Notes under the pieces: generated by a model
Told to the model about the DNA's origin: nothing
Seen by the model: only the letters and a program-made list of their open reading frames with translations
Database searches by the model: none
Source: Strongylocentrotus droebachiensis
Taxonomy: Eukaryota > Echinodermata > Echinoidea > Camarodonta > Strongylocentrotidae
Reading direction: 5' to 3'
Length of the DNA: 64,000 nt
Assembly: GCA_035222895.1 (NCBI GenBank)
Contig: JAVYIG010009864.1
Location: 1-64,000 of the forward strand
Made by a program: the position numbers and the translations under genes
Shown: in pieces, positions 12,701 to 21,700 of the stretch
Position numbering within the stretch: position 1 is the stretch's first letter
Layout of the letters: every line of letters begins with the position of its first letter

Positions 12701-15700
12701 ATTGTGACAGATGTTTCGTTTCACCTTTTAATTATGCTTCGTCAATCAGGATCACATTCTCTCTCTCTCTCTCTCTCCTTCCCTCTCTCTTAAGCTATGG
12801 TCACATCACCTCAAAGTAGCCTGCTCGGGGGCCGGGCGGCGAGATTTGAGCCAATTTCGCCCAGGCACCGAGCGGCGGCCACCCGGGCACTGCTTGTTTT
12901 TAAGGGCATCGCTCGGTCGCTGTTGAAGTTTTAGCGCGGAGTTAAAATTCGGGCGGCGCCTTGTCACTTTCACTCGCCGCCCAAAGTACGCTCGGTGCCA
13001 GGGCGGTCGCCGTCCGGGCACCGACCTAATCGAGCATTCGCCGTCGAGCGATTTAGGTCAAAAATCGAAACCGCTAGGTCAAAGGCTGCTGAGCGTTCGC
13101 CGCCCGGTCGCCGCTGGGAGATCAGTCGGTCACTGGGCGGCGAGTTCAAAATCGGTCAGCAACCTTTGACCTAGCGGGCATTGAGCGTATTTTGGCGTCC
13201 CACCGATCACCCGCCGGCTGCCGGGCAATTTCCTTAAAATTAGCCGGTGACCGGTGTGAGACCGCTCGGGTATCGGTGGGTCATTGGTCGGTCACTGGCG
13301 GGACGCCGCCTAGAGAAGCTCTCCGATTTTGCCCAGTTTTGACCTAAAATCGACCGGCCACCGACGGAAATCGACAGGGCACCGCCCAGGCATGGCTGGG
13401 GCTCTACAGCCTGCTCGACTTCTCCAAAAAAAAAAAAATCGTTGGGCGATGCCTAAATTCCAGCGGCGACCGAGCAGGCTACTAATCGGTCGATCACTGC
13501 TCTGATTTGTGACCATAGCTTTACTCATTCTTTCTCAAACTCGCCGTTTTTTTTGCTATCTCGGCCCATGTCAATGTTTTTCTCGTAGACTATTTTCATG
13601 TATTTATCTCTTATTTGATCTTTCTTTGCAATTTCTCATAGCTCTATCTCGTCAGAAAGAGATATCAGAAATGTTGCCCTTTCCTGAAAAGTATCAAGAA
13701 GTTAAAAAAAATTACGTGCTCATCTAAGGAAAATGATGCCCCCCTTCTTACTGAATATTAACATGAAATTAAACAAATATATGAACTTTAAAACGCACTT
13801 GGAAAGAGTTTCCTATTTTAGCACACAGGTCATGTGTTACACTTTTGAAACTGGTGATATTATTATCATTGCTATCGATAGACAGATGGGTCATCTTTAC
13901 TATTGGGGTTTTTCGAAATGTAAGATTCGTATAGGCCTACAATGAATAACCAAACATAATTCCTGGGTGTTTATTTTTTCGATTTATTGATAAATAAATT
14001 AATAATACAAATTATTAATAAAAGTTATCAATTCAAAATATTCTTAATGTATTCCTCAATAAAACTAATAGTTTGTAACATTAGATGAAGTAATTTATGT
14101 TACCATGGCTATTAAGCGGTATTCAACATTTTCAGAGATTGCGCCGCAACCGCTTGGAATTTTGAATTGTCGTTTCATGACTTTTTTCCCTCAAGTCTTA
14201 CGCACATTTTGATACCATTTTCGTCGAAATCGGATATACCTGTAAGGCGTAACATAACAATTAGTATGCGCATGTCATCAACAAAAATAAAAAATAAAAA
14301 TCCATCAAAATTTGCATAAATTATCATTATTAATTACATTAAAATAACTTTTTTGTGTCAGAAAAGAAGTTTCATATGAATAATGAGTTTCAACATTCCA
14401 AAAGTGGAGTTTGACACGTTTTCTGTAAAATGCATAATATTAGCGCATTTCGCATAATTAATTAGGCTAACGACAAAAATTTGCATATTCGGAAAAAACT
14501 AATTATACCATCTTGTTCCTTACGTAAATATCTACAAACATGCACATTTTCGTGTTCTTTGGACAATCGACGGCCGAGATCATAGGGGGGGGGCCTCCCA
14601 GGCCCCCCCCCCACCCCCAGTCAGTGGGTGCTCAAAATAGCCCAGTACAGTAAGGGTTAAGAACCGATTACTTTGATAACTTAATGATTTAGCTGATTTC
14701 CTGATTTTAGCTGATTTTCCAAATTTGGAAGCGCATAGAAATTTTTAAATCAATATGTGCTATACAACCACCGAATATTATTATTATCATTATTAGTCCA
14801 CATGACCAAGTTATCAGGTAACAACTATCGCCTAAGACTGTTCTCACAATTTCCTTGTAAAATATACCTGATATCGACAATATGGAGACAATGTTAATTC
14901 GCTTGTCTGTCCAGTGCCAAATTTATCACATATCTGAAGCAATATTTATTCATTCATTTCCCTTGGGCATTTTAGCCCCCCCCCCCCCATCTCCGTCTCT
15001 CTCTCTGTCTCTCTCTGTCTCTGTCTCTCTCTGTCTATGTCTCGATGATAATATTCAGATTTATTTATTTATTTATTTATTTATTTCTAATATTTTGACA
15101 GGGTAGCCCATTCACCAACAAGTAGTGGTCTTCCATGGGGCCCTGAATGAACATATTTACATCGTTTATAACATTTATACAGAACAGTTACGAAAATAAT
15201 ACTCGTTTGCAAAATAAACATATATCATTAACCTAGTAAACAGTAATGTCAATAGGAAAATATTAATTAAGTCGCAATTATGTGAATAAGTTATGTAAAT
15301 ATTACAGAACATGCACGTAGTGTATGTACGGCTGAGCCATTCACAAATTACAACTTTGTTTAAACAATCTCTTAAATGAATTGACGGAGGAAGCCGTTCT
15401 CAATGAATTATCTAGCTTATTCCATTCAAATATGGAAGAAACAATTAGGCTACACTTAAAACAATAAGTGTAAAATCTAGGCACATGTAAACATCCACTG
15501 TCTATTTGCCTTGTATGATGCTCATGTACATCATTAGGATTGATTAAGCCTACCTGAAGGTAAGAAGGTGCTAAGTTATGAACGCATTTATATATCATCA
15601 TAACGCGACTTAACTCAAACCGCTTGTCTAGTGTCATCCATTTAAGACTTGTGAACAAATCAGCCGACGGTGTGTCATATGTCTTGTTCAATATTATTCT

Positions 15701-18700
15701 TGCGGCCCTCTTTTGAATTTTTTGCAGCTTAGTTGTATGAGAATGAAATCGGTTCGACCATACAACAGAGCAGTAATCTAATCGTGGCAACACTATAAAC
15801 TAAGCCTAATGAAAAGAAAGGGGGACAAGTCTAACATTCTCTCTTGAAGATATCATTTTGATGTAAGGTCTTCCCATCGATACAACAGCTTAAAGGTAAT
15901 ACAAAGTTTTGGTATGGGGTCATGAATTTGGTTCAAATGAAAATATTGGAAGCATATGCGATCCTACAATATTCAGTGATCGTTGTCGCGGTTGAAATGG
16001 AGTCGAAAGTTATTGAATTGTAAATAATTTATGTTGTATAGCTCCCTCTCAAGGTTAAGATATTAATTAAGATGTAAAACAATGGTTCTTGACTGAAATC
16101 GACCGATTAGCTATTCCCGTTTTGAAATTACATATCACAACTACATATTCTGAGATTTTCATGGTCGCAGCTACCGTTGTACGGCCGTAGGCGCTATTTG
16201 AAATTTATCAAAATTTACCGGGAGCACCGGTAAATTTTTATATTCAATTTTTCTCAAAAGCAGAAGTGTTTTAGGGGCTAAAGTTTCTGGTGCTTATAAT
16301 ACATCCACGGGGGCATCCAAATATATCAAAATTGTAAAGAATCACCATCCACCCAATTTTCAAAATTTCCCAAAACTTTGTATTACCTTTAAGTACCTCT
16401 TACGAAATACATCATGCCATGCAGATTGAAATGCTTTTTTTGGGTTATTGTAATACATTGATTCATTTGAACTATAGCAGAAATCGAGACTAGAAAATCA
16501 GACTTAGTGAATGATAAAGTTACTGAGATGCAGATTCATCTGAAATGAGCTGTGATTTAAAAAGGTTTTTATTTTAGTAAAAACAATAATTAGATCGCAT
16601 CGCGGATTTACTTTGTGTGTGAACTGATAAATTGTCTTGGCACAGATCCAGATGCTGAGTATTTGTAGTGTTTACATGATGACTCAACGAAGACTACACT
16701 CCATTCTCTCGCTTTCACGTCTCCAGTCACTCACCTTGAGGGATATCAGTCGAGTTGATATGGACGATGGAGAGACACTGGTAAGTATCTTTACTATTCC
16801 TCAATATAAGTCAAAATCCTTTTTTCTTTTAGAGGCTAAACAGAAGGCGTTAAGAAACCAGACAGACTAAATATGAAAGGTGGAGGAAAATTAGTTTGTC
16901 TTGAAATCAAGTTAAAACCACACCTAAATTGTATAGGTCAAATATCATATTAACATGATCTATCTAGCACGCACAATTTTAGGTTTCAATTTGAATTGCA
17001 GGTTTACCATGGACATTTTCCACAAAGCTCCTTAAATATCGATTGAGGAGTGATTGCCGATTGCTATTGATGTAACTTTCAGTAAATTATGTGAAATAAT
17101 TGGAATACGCTTTTATTACGACTGAACGATTTTTATTTTAAAGATAGAAATGAGTACTACACTCATTCACTCACTGTAATCTGGCTTTGGTCATGTTGGT
17201 GCAAGCAGACAGAATAAAGAAAACATTTTTAACGAAGGTTTCCTGAAAAGCCGACATAAAGATATGTTGAATGTCGATAATGCTAATGAATAATGATATA
17301 CGAAACCTCGTATTGACATTGCGATCATCAGCGTGTCCACACACAAAATAATTTATCACGAAACTCTATAACGAAACGTCGTATAAAGAATCATCGTATA
17401 CATTCCATGGTGTCCACACACAAGAAACGTCGTATAAAGAATAATCGTATAAATTCCAAGGTGTACACACACAAGAAACGTGATAAAGAATAATCGTATA
17501 AATTCCAGGGTGTACACACACACAAGAAAGTAATCACGAAACTCTACAGCGAAAGTCGTATAGGCGCGCAGTTTGCTACTGCGGTCATGGAATGGAAGCG
17601 AAAATGAGAGGTCAGGTCTCCTTTCGCACGAGGTCACGTTAAGCCCGCCCAGTTATACCGCTCTAGCTCGACTAGTTATACTAGTTACGTCCACACACAA
17701 CAAATTCCGTGATTAGGCGTGATTACCCTGCTGGAAAGAACACACTCATCCACACTCATTCACACTGTGAACACAGTGTGATTCACACTGTGAATGAGAG
17801 TGAATGAGTGTGTTCTTTCCTTTTCCGGTTATCCACACTGTGTACCACAGTGTGAAACGAATCGAGCACAATGTGAAAACGCCCCCAATTTAACATTGTG
17901 GAGCACACTGCGAACACAGTGTGAAACACAGTGTGATTCACACTGTGAATGAGTGTGAATGAGTGTGTTCTTTCCTTTTCCGGTTATCCACACTGTGAAA
18001 CATAGTGTGAAGCGAATCGAGCACAATGTAAAAACGCCCCAATTTAACATTGTGGAGCACACTGTGATCCACACTGTGAATGAGTGTGAATGAGTGTGTT
18101 CTTTCCAGCAGGGTAGTTATACGTCGTATAACGAAACGCAGGTTTTTGCATCGTTTCGTTATACGACGTTTCGTTATACGACGTATAGTTAGTAAGCGTC
18201 CACACACACAATTTCATCGTATAACTATCGCGAAACAGTATAACTATCCCAAAACGGTATAACTAATCACGGCTAATCATGGAAAATGTTGGGTGTGGAC
18301 ACGGGGCATATATGTTACGCCACACAGGGCCAGGGGGTAACATCTAATTGTTTTGTATCGAACATACCGAAAGTACTCACGTTTCTAAAGTCTCATGATA
18401 AACAAACATTTATTCACAAGGCCTAATGGAACATAATCTGCTGGATCACTGAAATGGAAAACAGTGAGGTAATTTTCATATTATGGAATTAGAAATCGGT
18501 TATAGTTCATCCGGAACGGGATCGCACATGACTGTAATGCCAAATGAATGGAAGATTATGTTTATCATCTCTTTATCATATCATTCTCTACAATCTCGGC
18601 ATCCCATAGTTCAAAACTTGTGTATTCTTTATCCCATTTTCCACAAACCTACCCGTTTGTCTGTTTCTTCTTCATCAGGGCAACTTACTTTGAAATGATG

Positions 18701-21700
18701 AAAACCCTTTAGGTTTTATTATTGTATGTTTGTGAAATATTTACCGAGCATGATATGAACAGTAAAAGTATTATATTAGAAAAATAATGTGTCGGGATAT
18801 TCAATATAATTTCTTACATCAGCGTTGGTTTTCATACATAGCAATATATAATGAGCCATTTTGTATCGCTGTTTTTGGATTTTTTTTATGTGTTTTTGTT
18901 CGGTAGGCTGGTCAAATAACCTCAGTAGATGAGCTATCTGTGGATGGTAAGCATGTGACCAGTCTGTGGAATCTTGGACTTCATACATCTTGTCCCCGAG
19001 TTCAAAAACTGGAACTGAGCTGCCAGTACAGGGAGCATGTCTCATCAGACGTCGTCACAATGGCCTGCTCTCCATTCCATCATCTAACTCACCTTCGCAT
19101 CCAGGGATTCTCCGCTGATACTACTACACTGAATGATCCCGTGTCATTTTGCAACGCTGTGATAACATCATGTCCTCGGCTCACCGAGATGTCCCTTACC
19201 AACATTGCACTGAACAACAAGGAGGCAACTGAAATCATCCAACTCATGAAGACTCATCCACACCTGACAAGCGTAGAGTGAGTTTCATTTGATTTACCAG
19301 GGTAATGATTGCCACTTTATAATCAAAATCTTACTTGTATTTACTGTGGAACGTATTTTGGTTTACTTTTTACTGTGAATTTCTTCCCTTCATTTCATGC
19401 TACCTCTCTCTCACTCTCTCTATGTCCCTCTCGTTTAATAGAGCATTTCCTCTTTTTTCACACTCTTTATCATCGACTCTTTCGCTATCATACAACAACT
19501 CTCTGTAAAAGAGATAGTTTTGAAGTTCTTTACTGCAAAATACTGTAAGCATATAATTTATGCCGTATGCTTACATGGTATTGATACAAACGGGATAACT
19601 GATTTCGAGGAAAATTAGCGTTCATTTAACACAATTGGTCGCTGATATAAAAAGGAAATTGATTTTGGCAAAACACTCTGCCCAACAGGTCAGCTATCGT
19701 CGCTACCGCTAAATAAGAATTTAAGAGGGGTAAGTATGTCCCATTTGTGGGCCAATTTTGTTTAAAGGTTTAATTCCAATGGTGTTTGAAAGATAATATT
19801 AATTTAGAAATTTCCTCAAACAGAAGGGCAGGAAAAAGTCTTGTTGTAGGATAAAACGACCGTTAGTTGTTTAATCGAATTTAGCAAGCGCGCTCGTTTA
19901 ATTAAATAGTTTGATTTTCAGACCCTTGTACCCTATGGTCGTTCGTTTTGTGCTGCGCCAAGATTTAATCAGCTTAATTGTGGCCATTACAAGAAGTGGG
20001 TTATTGATGTGGACAGATGCTCATATACCCTTTACAGCTCGTTTTATGTATGTTATCACTAAAGAAAAAGAGAAGACAGTCACTCAATAGTGTCTGACAG
20101 TGAAATCTGGAAATTAAACGGGTTTCCTTGCATAATTCGAATACTAGGACACTGCTAACGTTTGAATTTCACAGTTAGGACATACGTGACATATTCGTAA
20201 TTCCTACAAAGTTCTACAGAATTTAATGTTGGCTGCAAAAGGAGTCTAGAATGAATTTCAGATGGTGAAAAGCGTACATACATGAGTGGGTTGTCTTAAA
20301 GATTAGATGATGGGGTTCTGTATAGGGAAATGTACAATTGTTCACATAATCTGAAGATCTCTTAATTTACGGATTTATTTAAACGAATGTAATTAATTTT
20401 CCTAAGATAAATGTGAATTAAACTATATTTTTGGGAATCATCATCAGATTTTCTGTATCCCACATACACAGATATGATACCATTGTTTGCAGTCATGCCA
20501 TATACATACAGAGCAATATTATGCAGGGTCGAATGTGTAATTTTCATCTATTCTCACACCACATGGCATAAATCTATGATGGCTTTTTAAGAGAGCGTCG
20601 TACGTCAGATTTGACTTGTTCAGAAGATCGTGTACTGTGCCCCCGAAATGTGCTCTTACAGTATGTATTATTATCACTGACTATAGGTTGCACAAGTGTC
20701 GTATCTCCGCGGATCTGGATCCACTGATTTGTGAGGTAAACAGTGAAGGCAAGCTGACTGTCACCGTGACGCATGATTGGGTAAGATATTACACTAGATC
20801 GTAAGATTGTATGGCTATCCTTCCATCGATTCCTTTCTCTCTTTCTTGAATTCCATCGATTCAAATAGGCTATTTTTTATATCCATATTTTACTCCGCCC
20901 AATCGGTACCCAAGAATAAACAATACACACAATTTAAGCTGTCTTTTATGTGTTTATTCTGGCCTGATTAAAATGCTCACGTCCACCAATAGGTTTGGTC
21001 TTGATCTGTGGGATTATATTCGGGAACTAAAATATAGAGAAATGACTCCTCACAACCATGTGAACATGCTTAGTAAAAACGTACTTATATAAGGCAAAAA
21101 CCCTCATTGTACTTCGTCCTCTTTTTTTTAAAGCGATATGACCTTAATTTCATATGAGAAGATCGAGAAAAAAATTCCGTATCTTATTCAAGGTCTAATT
21201 TAAGAAATGTTTCAAAGATCATGTAGCATGCATCTCAGCAAAAATAAGCTCTACTTAGCACCATGGCGAAAAGTAGATAGATGAAATATGCTTCTTACAA
21301 TATTGCAATATCCATGAGTTTGTATATACGAGTATATATTGGAAAGAAATTCTTACGAGTCACACTTAAACAAAAAACATGTTAAATATGAAGAATGTTG
21401 TTGTGGCCTGCAATCCTTTCTCATCAAACTGCTTGTATATTCTCACTTTCGTAATTAAAAACAAAATAAAATTTCATTAAGCAATAATGTGATTACGGTG
21501 GGTGATAGGTACGGAGTGTAGGCCTATCGGTGTGTTTTCTTCCTCTGCCTGCTACCTTGGTCATGATCTTCCCTGCCTGAAATGTAATGCTCGTAGTACC
21601 TTTCGGGAAAAAATACCTCACTAATGTCTACAAATCCTTTCGAATTATTAGGACCTATGTACTCAATTCAAATCTAATTTTGGTTTTACTAAATGATATC

